Below are positions 35,686 to 46,400 of a DNA stretch of 64,000 nt, piece after piece; positions within the stretch are counted from its first letter, which is position 1; each line of letters opens with the position of its first letter. Position numbers and translations under genes: made by a program. Under the pieces are notes generated by a model, which saw only the letters and a list, made by a program, of their open reading frames with translations, was not told the DNA's origin and made no database searches. The stretch is from NCBI GenBank assembly GCA_037176725.1, contig JAZBRS010000035.1:48990001-49054000 (forward strand), written 5' to 3'. This DNA is from Posidonia oceanica. Its lineage: Eukaryota > Streptophyta > Magnoliopsida > Alismatales > Posidoniaceae.

Positions 35686-38600
35686 GGTGTGCAAAAAAAA
35701 GTGCAGGTGCGCAAAATGATGCAATGCAAAAGAAAACAAATGCGGGTGCGCAAAACGATGCATGCAATGCAAATGGGAATGCAATGGATGCTATGTAGTG
35801 CTTCAGCTGGGCTTATCCTGAGAATCTGAGGCCTGATCTGAGATAACTTTGATTTAAATGAAAGATCATTCAGCCGGGAAGACTTGAATAGTTAGATCGC
35901 AAAGATCCAACAGTCCGATCAAAAGTTATTCAGATTGCAAGTCAGATGGCTCAAGGGCCAACAAAAGTGAGCTAGGCAGGGGTTTAAGTGCAATTTGCCC
36001 CTAAATACGTGCAATGCTGGGTGGCTCACATGTTAGAAGGCTAACAATACCCAAATGAATGCATGAGACTATGTGCAATGATATGGGGATGCTATGCATG
36101 CAAGGGTGCAAGTGTAGGGACCTATGTGCCATTTGAGGAAACTACAAGGGCCTATGTGTAAAATGTTCCTAGGTGTGTGCAAAACAGGATGAATGCAAGC
36201 AAGAATGCTAATGCAACAATGCATGGGCAGAATGCAGGGTTAACAGCGATATGCATGCAAAAATGCAAGAAAGGACCTAAATGCAATTTTAAAAACATGT
36301 AGGACCTAAGTGCAATGCCAAGAAAGCATGCAAACATGCAAAAGTTGAAAAGCAAGGATTGACATGCAATTTCAGAAAACAGTTGGACCTTAAAACAATG
36401 CAATGTGGTTTTAAAAATGCAACTTAAATGATGCATGTATGTAAAAAGGACTAATATGCAATTAAAACATTTTTATGGGTTTTTATGCAATACAATAAGG
36501 TTTAAAACAGAAATTAAATGCATGATATGCAATCTGATGGACTTAGATGCAATTAAAGTATCTTTTAGGATTTTTCTGCAATGCAATATGGTTTTAAATC
36601 ATGCCTTAAATGAAATCTGTAACTAAACAGGACTGATGTGCAAATATAATAAAATGCAGGGCAAAAAATGCAATGCAATAAGGTAAAATGTGATTTTTAA
36701 ACACTGTGAATGCATGCTTTGGACTAAAATGCAATAAAAATAAAGCACAGGATAAAAAATGCAATGCAATATGGCAAATATGCAATTTAAATGATTCTGA
36801 TAACATGCAGACGACTTATATGCAAAAAAAGTAAAATGCATGATTTAAAATGCAATGTAATATGGTAAAAATGCAAATTAAATGCAATCCTAAACAGGCA
36901 GAGGACCTATATGCAAATAAAGTATAATGCATGATTTATAATGCAATGCAATATGGTAAAAATGCAAATTAAATGAAAAAGCTAAGCATACAGTGGACTC
37001 ACATGCAATAAAACAAAATGTAGAATAAAAGATGCAATGTAATATAGTTTTAATGCAAATTAAATGAAAAACTCAACTAGCACAGGACCTGAATGCAAAT
37101 AAAACATTCCCAGGGGCATGAATGCAATACATGCTTTAAATAATCATTTCAGTGCATTAAAACGCATGTATGAAGGACCTACATGCAATTAAAATAAAGG
37201 AAAGGGCCAGACTGCAATGCAATATGATTTTAATGCAAACTTAAATGAAATTCAAACCACAGCTGGACCCAAACGCAAATAAAATAAGTTGCAGTAGAAA
37301 ATTTCAATGCACCCAACCAACATTAAATTAAAACTATATTAATCAACAGTGCTACAGTGTCGCTCGACACTACAGCACTGCTGACGGAGAAGAAGGCGCG
37401 CGCGGCGGCGATCCTGCGGCTGGCGGTTGCGGCTGAGGGCCCAGGAGGCTAGAGCGGGTCTGTGCGAGTGCGCCGGAGGCTTCGGCGGCGATTGGTGGTG
37501 CTCGGAGTGTGCTGCTGGCCTAGCTGGTCTTCTGCAGGTGAAGCCAGAGGCGGAGGAGGTGCGGAGGGCTGCTGTGATGCACGGAGGCGATTGGGCGAGC
37601 TTGCCAATGCTCAGGCGAGGCTAGCGGTGCAGTCGCGGAGGCGTTGCGGTGGCTGGAGCGTGTGGATGACCCGGGCGGCTTCAGTAGAGGAGGAGGAGGA
37701 GGAGGAGGAGGAGGTCGGGACAGGTGCTGGAGGCCGCGGGAGAGACTGGGCGGCGTTGATCCAGCTCCTTGGAGGTCTGGCGAAGGTGCGGAGAAGATTT
37801 GGAGGCCAGGGCTGCTCTGGAGTGCCAGGGCCACGGCGGCGGAGGCCTCCGGCGGTGCAGAGGTCGCGCGGGCAGAGGAAGCTCTGGAACGACGCGTGGA
37901 GGTCTGAAGAAGCTTGCTAGAGTCCTGGCGAAGCTTGGGGGACAATCCGGAGCGACGGCGGAGCTACGGAGCGACGGGACGACACCGGCGGAGCTGTGGG
38001 GGCTCGTCGGGGTAGACGACCCCACGGCGGAGCCTAGGTCTCTAACCTTAAAACTAACTACCTAGGAAGCATAAATGGCATACACTGAGCAAGGAAATGA
38101 GGTCATTTACCTTCGAAGCGTGTCGGAGTCCTCTGGCAACATCGGGTTGCCTCCTGGAAGTTGCAGGTGGCTGCTGGGGTGCTGCAGAGGCACTAGAAGC
38201 TGCATGGCGATCGGAGCATGACCGTGGCGTTGCAGTGAAGTTTCCGGAATGCTCAGGCACAAGCTGCGCAGCTTAGGCAGAGAAAATGGATTTTGGGTTC
38301 TCTCCGAGGATTTTTCTGGTTCTCTCTGGCTAGTGGCTTTCTGGTTGCTCGGTGGTGGTTGCTTGGGTTCGTGGGGAGGTGGTGAAGGCAATGGAGAGGT
38401 CGGCTGTGGGTTCTGGATGGCTGGAGTGGATTGGGTGTTCTAGGGTGTTTCTGGGCTGAAGCAGTGTGAAGGTGTTTATGGTGGAGAGGGTGGTCTGTTG
38501 GGCGTTAGGTGATGAGCTGGGGATCAGGTGAGGAAGCTGGGTGTGCGGTGAGTGCTGGGGAGAGGTTTGAAGGGCTAGGAGTGGGTGTGTGCGTGTGTGC

Positions 38601-38954
38601 GTGAGCTTGGGAGTTGCAGGTTTGCTAAAGGGTGCTCTCTGGTTTCTTCTCACGAAATTCTCTTGCTCTCTCTGGTTCGCACAAGTGTGGTCAAGGTCGA
38701 GGAAGAAGAGGCGATCGGTTTTTGTTCTACTGGGTGCACTCGATTGGAATGGCAGGAAGCATGGGTCACGGCTAGCAAATGGCAGAGGTTGGAGGGCAAT
38801 GCAGAGGCTGGAAGTGAGAGTGGGAGGCCGACGGTTAGGTGGCTCTGTGAGGTTGGCTCCGCCGCACGGTGGCATGGTGGCAGAGGTGGAGTGTTTGGCG
38901 GTGGGCTGCGGCTTGTGAGAGGCTGTGTGGGCAGGAGGTTGAGTGTTGCTGCTG

Positions 38955-39700
38955 CTTCTAAAGAGGGGGGGAAATGGAGAAGGAGAGGAAGAAGAAGGAA
39001 ATTGTGCATGGGCCGCGGGCTGAGAAAGAAGAAAAACAGAGAAGAAAAAGAAGAGGAAGGGAGGAAGGAAATGGGCTGGGCCCAGGTGGAAGAGAAAATC
39101 AAAAGAAAAAAAGGAAAAGAAGAGTTGCTGGGCTGGAGAGTTGGGCTGGAAGAAAAAGAAAGTAAGAAAGAAAGAAGGAAAGAAGGAGAGAAAGGGAGAA
39201 GGAAGGAAAGAAAGAAAAAAGGGGAGGTGAGTGGGTTGGTGGACTGGGCCTGGAAGGAGGAGAAAAGAGGAAGAAGAAAAAAGAGAAAAAATGAAGGGGA
39301 AGAAGAAGAAGGAAAAGAAGAAGAGAAAAAAGGAGAAGAAAAGAAAGAAGGAAGGAAAGAAGGAAAGAAAGAAAGAAAGGAAAGAGGAAGAGTTGGGTTG
39401 GGCCTAATGGGCCCATGGAAAAAGGAGGAAAAAAGGAGGAAAATAGGGGAAGAAGAAAAAAGGAGAGGAGGAGAAGATGAAAAAAGAAAGTAAAAATTAA
39501 ATAAAATTAAGTAAAATAAAGTAAAATAAGGTGAAGAAAAGAGAAGAAGTGAGGAGGAGCAAGAGTGGGCTGGGCCCATTGAGAACAACAAAAGAAGAAG
39601 GAAAGAGAGGAAAAGAAGGAGAAAGAGAGAGAGGATAAAGAGGAGAGAGAAAAGATAATGAGGAGAGAAAAAAGGATAATCAGAAAAGAAAGAGGGAGAA
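38955..39700. repeat. Long purine tract in the solo LTR
   Basis: About 750 bp is almost only A and G on the plus strand, interrupted by a few GGGCTGGGCC words. It is the expanded equivalent of the 300-bp tract in the other LTRs. It creates a 302-residue Lys/Glu frame on plus and a 313-residue Ser/Phe/Leu frame on minus, neither of which resembles a real protein. Confidence 0.85.
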
Positions 39701-39945
39701 GGGCTTGGACTTGTGCATGCATGGGAGTGTCCTGTGCTAACCTAGGGTTTAAATGCTGACCTAGGGTTTAAGAGATGCCATCCTAGAGCTTTTCTAGGAT
39801 TTATGAGTGATTTACCTAGAGTTTTTCTAGGGTTTTGGTGAGTGCAAACCTAGAGTTCTTCTAGGGTTTTCTAATGTTTAAAAGGGGTTTTGAAGCCACC
39901 AGAGAGAGAACCATCAAATGAGCATGTCAAAATGGGGTGTCTACA

Positions 39946-39950
39946 GCAGT
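39946..39950. repeat. Target-site duplication GCAGT, right copy
   Basis: This is the match to 34751-34755. In the minus-strand frame these bases encode part of the Cys-Ser of the third Gag-domain copy. Confidence 0.9.
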
Positions 39951-40548
39951 ACGCACTTGCATCATACCCCCGCGGAAGTGGGTCTGGCTGCGGGCGAGCT
40001 TCTGGGTGCCCCAGAAGTGATGCAATATGAGGAAAGACGACGCTTAGCGGCCCACAAAGCATGGTGAAGTCAAAATGGCCTCGTCTTTGTCCTAGTTGCG
40101 GTCCCTGATGGGTCGGCACGACATGATGCGCTGGCTCGTCAGAAGGAAAATCAAGAGAGGGCTCGAGAGGAGGGACCAAAGATGTAAGAGGAGATGGGGG
40201 TGACAATGAAACTAAGGGGACCGGAGCCAGAGACAGACCGACACGACCAAGAGGATCGGTCAAGGAGGAAGAGGAGTCAAGTTGTGTCGGGGGTACCGAG
40301 ACTGCCCCGTGCTCGCACTCGCCCTCCCCACCAATCAGATCCTGAATGGCGTCTTGGAGAGTGAAGCAGTCATCAGTCACGTGTCCCGCAGCCTGATGGT
40401 AGTCATAGTACAAACCAGCGTCAAACCACCGTAGGAGTGGGTCCGGTGGTGGACGAACCTTAGGGAGACTCAGATAGGGTGCAACCTTAGGAAAGACAAT
40501 GCTCAATGGTGCAACCAGCGGAGTGTAGTCGCTCTCAGCGCGGCGACA
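39946..40548 (-). pseudogene. Second and third Gag C-terminal domain copies
   Basis: The frame follows directly, in the same phase, after the TGA that ends the upstream 357-residue frame. Copy 2 begins RRAESDYTPL (Asp at 40528-40530) and continues with a VFPKVAPYL segment, a Pro-rich PPPDPL segment and the motif YDYHQAAGHVTDDCFTLQ. The first Cys is replaced by Tyr. A linker rich in Ser, Pro and Leu leads to copy 3 (RRGHFDFTML, Asp at 40069-40071), which is cut by the solo LTR within its Cys/His motif. Copy spacing is 348 nt (1 to 2) and 459 nt (2 to 3). The N-terminal half of Gag is not repeated, so only this small domain has been multiplied. Confidence 0.7.
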
Positions 40549-41622
40549 TCATCTTTCCTTGGGTTGCGACCCCTGCCAAGCCAGCGCGAGGTGGTGCACA
40601 GGCTCGACGGGAGGAGCACCAAGAGAGGGCTCGAGAGGGGGAGGCGATGTAGGAGTGGAGATCCCAATTGTCCCAGCGTCAATGAGACCTTGAATCCTCC
40701 TCTGCAGGGTGAAGCACCTATCGGTCGAATGCCTGATAGAGCGATGAAACCTACAGAACAGGTGCGGCTTGAACCATGACGGAAGGGGGTCCGATGGCGG
40801 GCAAACCGCGGGGAGTGTCAAAAAATGGGCAACCCTAGGGAATAAGAAGCTAAGTAAATGGCCCAAGGGAGTAAAGTCGGGAGCGTGGCGTCGGGCGCGC
40901 TTCACCTTTTGCCGCGGCTCACGGGGAGAAGGAAGTGCAAAGGGTGCAGGACAGCTAGGGGGCACGACCAGAGCAGGAAAAGGAAGCACAGGAGATGGGC
41001 TTGCAATAGTGGAAAGCTGACTCTGCAAAGCTCGAGCTAGGGCCTGCATCTCTTGAGCCAGTTGGGAGAAGGATTCAAGCTGAGGGGATAAAGGGGCTAG
41101 GGTAGTGGACCTAGAGGACATGGGTTCTACTAGGTTAGGAAGGGGGGACTCAACAGAAGGGCCTGAAGGGAAGAAGGAGCGCGCCTCAGCATGGGGACCA
41201 GGAAACGGATACAAAAGTGATCTAAAATAAGGGTCAAAAAGGACCATGGCTGGCAAAAGGGGTGGTGATATCCCAACGTGAGATATCACAGACGATCCCT
41301 GAGGTGAGGGAGCAGACTGGCCAGACAGAGGGGCGATAGCTGTGGGTGCAAAAGGCTTGCTTGAGAAACAAGGCGGCTGGCCCACAGACAAAGGAGACAC
41401 CTGATGGCTCAGATGATCGGTGCCGAAAGGAAATGGGGGCTGACCTTGTGCCTCGGCATGAGGTGCCACAGGTAGAGAGAAGGCAAAGGTGGCTGGACCA
41501 GGGAGTGCTCCCGGAGGAGGCGCTTGGAGAAAGGGGTGGATGCCGGCCAGAAGAAAAGGGGAAGACTGACTATCAACCTCGGAATCCGCGTGAGGCGACG
41601 AGCCAGATGATGGATCCCCCAT
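40549..41622 (-). CDS. Gag-like protein of the giant element, 357 residues
   Basis: The ATG at 41622 lies in a strong context (ACCATGG) and is the first long frame after the leader. Residues 1 to about 235 are rich in Pro, Ser and Ala and have no recognisable capsid domain. A basic stretch (KVKRARR, about 239-245) precedes the domain at 249-317: DFTPL, FLFPRVAHFL, PPSDPLP, then Cys290-x2-His-x4-His-x4-Cys and FTLQRRIQGLIDAG. This matches the small Cys/His domain near the C-terminus of plant Tat/Ogre Gag, just before the protease. Its function is not established; zinc or RNA binding is an inference from the Cys/His spacing. A TGA ends the frame at 40549, but homologous sequence continues in phase as two more domain copies. 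The protein may still be made, but it could not build a capsid on its own if the capsid domain is truly absent. Confidence 0.65.
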   Translation of the reverse strand: MGDPSSGSSPHADSEVDSQSSPFLLAGIHPFLQAPPPGALPGPATFAFSLPVAPHAEAQGQPPFPFGTDHLSHQVSPLSVGQPPCFSSKPFAPTAIAPLSGQSAPSPQGSSVISHVGISPPLLPAMVLFDPYFRSLLYPFPGPHAEARSFFPSGPSVESPLPNLVEPMSSRSTTLAPLSPQLESFSQLAQEMQALARALQSQLSTIASPSPVLPFPALVVPPSCPAPFALPSPREPRQKVKRARRHAPDFTPLGHLLSFLFPRVAHFLTLPAVCPPSDPLPSWFKPHLFCRFHRSIRHSTDRCFTLQRRIQGLIDAGTIGISTPTSPPPLEPSLGAPPVEPVHHLALAWQGSQPKER

Positions 41623-41807
41623 GGTAATGGAGAAGATCCGAACAGCTAGAAGAGCGAACAGCTAGAAGAGGGAACAGGACAATCAGAAACTGTATGCAAG
41701 GAGGGGGAGCTGATGTGACCTGAAGACGTGCAATTGGGTGCGACTCGAGACCTGTGCAAACAAACAAAGTAATTAGATAGCTGCAAAGTTATTTAGTTGT
41801 GGCATGA

Positions 41808-42451
41808 ATGGCACATATGCAAATGAATGCTCTAAAATGTGCTCTCTCACCATGCATGTCCTGAGTAAGTGGCCTACTCGGACTCACTCATGGGTATGGG
41901 ATTTATTGCCTCCAAGTCAGAAAGTAAGGTCACCGTTCTAAATCCTGACAAAAGCTCAAGCAGTGAACTGTTGGTGTGTTTGGAGCCTCGACCCGGCCAA
42001 AAGCACGGGCTGTACCCTCGACTAACACCAACACGACCCCAGACAAGGGGGGATAGATCGACAACTTGCATCGTGCCAAAGCGGCAGAACAAGAGACCGG
42101 GACTGTCCTTCTCGGACTAAGTAGGTGGACTCAAAGGAGAGAATGCATGCTTTCTAAAATAATCAGACATGCGATATGCATTAGAGTGTTTTACTTGCAT
42201 TTTATTAACCAATGGGGGAAAATTGCAAGTTTAGCTCTAGTTTTGCTTAAAGTTTAAATGTTGGCTTTATTGTTGTTTTTAAAATAAGTCAAAGAGGAGC
42301 AAACAAGTTTCTAATATCCTAAACATCGCAAAAGCATGAGGGGGGAAGAAATAGGAAGTCATGGCATGCAGACAATCTCACAACAAGGCAAAACCAACAT
42401 GACAAGCTAAAGTTAAAAGCCCGAAGTAAAATGCGAATGCTTAATTGGTGG
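41808..42451. repeat. Leader duplication, copy A
   Basis: This matches 42452-43110 in order: GGCATGAATG, GTGCTCTCTCACCA, CTACTCGGACTC, the CCAACACGACCCC-GACAAGGGG segment, AGAGACCGGGACT, then CATTTTATTAACC and a G-run. The offset is about 644 bp. The copies are clearly diverged, so the duplication is older than this insertion. Confidence 0.75.
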
Positions 42452-43110
42452 CATGAATGCATCCATGCAAATGGTATGCTTTCTAGCATGCTCTCTCTCA
42501 CCAATCTGGTGTGTCCTAGTAGGTTGTCTACTTCGGACTCCCACAAGTGTACGGGTCACTGACTCGGTCAGAAAGTTAGGCTCCCGTCTAGACCCTGGCC
42601 TAGAGCTCAGGTATAACAGGTGGCGCAGTAGTGGCCTTGACCCTACCGAGGCATGGGCTGTAGCCTCTAGTAGCACCGACACGACCCCTGACAAGGGGGA
42701 CAGACCGATCGACTCGCCCTGTGCCAAAGCAGCTGAACGAGAGACCGGGACTATCCTTCTCAGACTGATAGGTAGACTCAGATGAGAAGATGCATCCTGT
42801 ATATGATGATTCATGCAAAATGATTAAAGCTTTTTAATCTTGCACGTTTCATTAACCCAAGGGGGTGAAAGTGTGTTAGCATCTCTAGTTGATCCTAGAT
42901 TTGACTTTTACTTGCTGTTTTTAATTGCCAAGGGGGGGAGCAACCAATCTCTAGTTGTCCTTAAGCCTAGAGTAAAAGGGGAAGGAAACACCCAAACATG
43001 GCAAGCAAACAACATACAATCACTGCAAAAAGCATGGGCATGGCATGTGTATGTGGACATGATAGTGGAAAAAGAAACACTTAGCATGTCAAAAGGCAGA
43101 TATGCATGGC
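42452..43110. repeat. Leader duplication, copy B
   Basis: This is the partner of 41808-42451. Its segment 42,453-42,790 also matches, in complement, 63,380-63,710 of the right-edge element (for example GGTCGTGTTGGTGCTACT there against AGTAGCACCGACACGACC here). The leader is therefore shared across the family. Confidence 0.75.
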
Positions 43111-43376
43111 ATGTGCAGGTGTAGTGGCATAGTAATTGTGTAAAACAAAGCATTTACCATTCAAAAGGCATGTCTAGTGCGACAAGCAAGTATTTAAGCA
43201 TGTATGGTGCATAAATAAAGCAAGTAAAAGCAATGTAAGCGATAAGGCAAGTAAACAGGCACATGGCGAGCAATAAAGCAAAGAAGCAGGCATAAAGCAA
43301 GTAATAAAGCAAGGTAGGGCAAGCACAAGCAAAAACAATGCAAGCGGAAAGCCAAAAACGAAAGACGGAGTCTAAA

Positions 43377-43394
43377 TCCCCAGTAGAGTCACCA
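43377..43394 (-). other. Primer-binding site of the giant element
   Basis: On the minus strand the site reads TGGTGACTCTACTGGGGA, 6 nt (CAAAAG) inside the LTR that ends GGTCACA. It differs by two transitions from TGGCGACTCTGCTGGGGA. I recall that form as the primer-binding site type of plant Tat/Ogre elements, assigned to tRNA-Arg, but I could not check the tRNA here. Confidence 0.75.
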
Positions 43395-43400
43395 CTTTTG

Positions 43401-46400
43401 TGTGACCATCCGCCGCTCGGGCCCACGGCGGTCCTCGCAACGCTGCCATAGCTCGCGATGCGATCGTGCCGTGAGAGAGGGAGGGAAGTCGCGGTTAGCA
43501 GTGAATCCAAGGAGAAACTCGACTCGAAAACACCAGAAAAAGGCAAATAAAATAAAGATAAGACAAAAGGGAGTCGCCACCTAGTCTATTATTGGGAAGA
43601 TGAGGAAAACCAAGGAAAAGCATAGAAAACAAGCAAATGAATGCAATGCTATGCAAAAAGGATGACTCGTGCCAAGGACGAGGGCAAAATGGTCACTGTG
43701 GGCCAGAGAAAAGGTAAGGACTCCTGTTACGTGCGGGGAAGATGTTAGGCACCCCCGACACGCCCGAGGAATCGGTCTTTCTTGGCTAAACGCTCGCATT
43801 TGCAGGAATTCGACAAGTGATTGCCTTTAACTGCACGTCCAAGGGACGAGGGATGCTAATGCCATGCTATGATTGCTGAAAGGTATGCCTGAATGCCTAA
43901 ATGCCATGTGTGCTGTGATTACTTGCCCAAATGTGTGTTCTAAGTGATGTGATGCACAAGGAAAGTAAACGTGCAACCTATGTGCTCAGCAGCGCTGTTA
44001 GTGTTCCGAACCGGGTGGACCCTGGTTCGTGAGAACTCTAGACAGTAAGCATCACTACCCTAATGCAAATGTAGGCGATAAAACAAAACGCCGATAAAAC
44101 CACGCAATGGAAGTTTGACATGCAAAGGGGAAAAGGAGACAAGGGCAGAAAAGTCAAGTTAAACCACTCAATGCAAGTGTGAAACAAGCAAAGGAGAAAG
44201 GAAACAAGGGTGGAAAACCCTAATCTACATGCACGAGAAAACGGGGTGTGAAAACAATGCATGCAGTGCAAGTGGCAGGCAATAAGGGATATGCAGTGAT
44301 TCAGGTGGGCTTATCTTGAAGATCTGAGGCCTGATCTGAAATAACTTTAGTTAGAATGAAAGATTATTCAACCAGGAAGACCTGGATAGTTAGATCGTGA
44401 AGATCCAACGGCCCGATCAAAAGTTATTCAGGTTTTAAGTCAGATGGCTGAAGGGCAAGGAAAAGTGATCTAAGTGGGGGTCTAGGTGCAAATTACCCCT
44501 AAGTGTGTGCAATGCAGGGTGTCCTACATGTAATGAGGCTAAGGGTGCCTAAATGGGTGCAAGAGAACTATATGCAAAGGCATAAAGGTGCTATGCATGC
44601 AAGAATGCAAATGCAGGGGCCTAAGTGCAATTTGGGGAAAGTGCAGGGGCCTACATGCAATATCATGGCAAAAAGGCAATGCAACAGGGCAAATGCATGC
44701 TAATAAGTAGATGCAATGATATGTGGGTTCCGTGCATGCAAAATGCAAATGCAGGGACCTAAGTGCAATTTAGGGAAAGTACAGGGGCCTAAATGCAAAA
44801 TGTCCCTATGTGTGTACGAAACAGGGCAAATGCATGCAAATATGTTAATGCAGCAATGCAATAGGCAAGCATGAGCAGAATGCAATATTAGTGACAAGAT
44901 ATGCATGTAATAATGCAAGAAAGGACCTAAATGCAATTTTGAAAACATGCAGGACCTAAGTGTAGTGCAAAGGAAACATGCAAACATGCAAAAGTGGGAA
45001 AATGTGGACTGACATGCAATTTGTAAAAACTATTGGGCTTTTAAAACAATGCAATGTGGTTTAAAATACAGCTAACATGGCATTTAAATGCATAAAGGAT
45101 TAAAATGCAAATAAAACATGTTATTAGACTAAACAGCAATGCAATATGGTTTAAAACTTGATTTAAATGAATGATTAAATGCAAACTGGATTGATGTGCA
45201 ATTATAACATTTTTTTGGGTTTTTAAGCAATGCAATATAGTTAAAACAGGATTTAAATGAGTGATTCAAAGTAAAATGGACTGAAATGCAATTAAAGCAT
45301 ATTTTTGGATTTTTTAGCAATACAATAGTTTTAAAACAGAAATTAAATGCATGATAAACAATCTGATGGATTGAGATGTAATTAAAACATTTTCAGGGGT
45401 TTTTATGCAATGCATTAAGGTAAAAACAGAAATTAAATGCATGATTCACAACAGATAGGACTCAGATGTAATTAAAACATTTTTTAGGGTTTTTTATGCA
45501 ATGCAATAAGGTAAAGATGCAAAATTGAATAACTGATTCACAACAGATGGACTTAAATGCAATAAAAACATAATACAGAATTAAAACTGCAATGCAATAA
45601 GGTAAACATGACATTTAAATGATTTGATAAACAAACAGAGGACTGAAATGCAATAAAAATAAACTACAGAATTAAAAATGCAATACAATAAGGTAAAAGC
45701 TGAAATTAAATGATTTTTGATATGATCTAAGGACTGAAACGCAATAAAAATAAACTGTAGGAATAAAAATGCAATACAATAAGGTAAAAGTTGAAATTAA
45801 ATGATTTTATCAACTGATGCTGGACTTAAATGCAATTTAAATTAAACAGAAGATCTAATTGCAATGCAGTAAAGTTAAAATGCAGAATTAAATAAGACTT
45901 CAACCAATAGAGGACTAAATTGCAAAAATAAATAACTTATGGAATTAAATGCAATGTAGTAAAGTTAAAATACAGAATTAAATGAAACTTGAATTAAAGC
46001 TGGACCTGAAAGTAAATAAAAGAACATGCTGTAATTTAATTCAATGCATCAACGAAAATAAAAATCAAAACATTATAAATCTACAGTGCTACAGTGATGA
46101 TCGGGCTGCTGCCTCCTACGCCGGAGAAGGAAGGCTGGCCACGGCGGTCCGGCGGGCGTGCGGCGGTGCGGAGGTGTCCAGAAGCTGGGGGCGGTCGTAC
46201 GGTGGCTCCGGTGGGCTCGACGGCGTATGACGGCGGTCGGGGTAGCCTGGCAACGCGGGTAGAGCTCTGCAGAAGGCTTTTGGAGCTGGGCTGGCTGCTG
46301 GAGGCGACGTCGGAGCTCAGTCGGTGCTGGGTCGTGCTTCTGGAGGTGCGGTGGTGCTCGGGCGATGATCGGCAGGAGCGAAGCTAGCCGGGAGTGCGGC

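Larger units (their letters stand above)
34756..39945 (-). mobile_element. Solo LTR of a related Tat/Ogre-like family (5190 bp)
   Basis: The ends are TGTAG at 34756 and CTACA at 39945, a perfect 5-bp inverted repeat, with a GCAGT duplication outside. On the minus strand it begins TGTAGACACCCCATTTTGAC. Its layout parallels the 4.7-kb LTRs: a conserved AGACAAGGAAAACCAAGG zone near 34,938, ATGCAAT sub-repeats, a GC-rich zone (37,380-38,580), a purine tract and CTAGGGTTT words. It is clearly diverged from them and lacks interior sequence and a second LTR. It is best read as the product of recombination between the two LTRs of a former full-length element. Confidence 0.9.
41623..43376 (-). other. 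Leader (5' untranslated region) of the giant element
   Basis: This lies between the primer-binding site and the Gag-like start. It contains no credible gene; the frames are short and run through repeats. It contains a duplicated block of about 640 bp (next two entries) and, at 43,110-43,340, short repeats of GCAAGTAAA / AAAGCAAG type. The same leader appears in opposite orientation at 62,442-64,000, where it belongs to the right-edge element. Confidence 0.7.

Noticed and set aside
37427..38065. Arg/Gly/Ala-rich frames in the GC-rich zone of the solo LTR
   Set aside because: High-GC sequence lacks stops by chance; several overlapping frames on both strands are equally open.
38585..39591. Frames of 302 (plus) and 313 (minus) residues
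   Set aside because: They are produced by the purine tract of the solo LTR; composition is almost only Lys/Glu/Arg or Ser/Phe/Leu, with no domain.
34756..39945. Third LTR of the giant element itself
   Set aside because: It has its own target duplication (GCAGT), different end sequences and clear divergence from the 4.7-kb LTRs, so it is a separate insertion.
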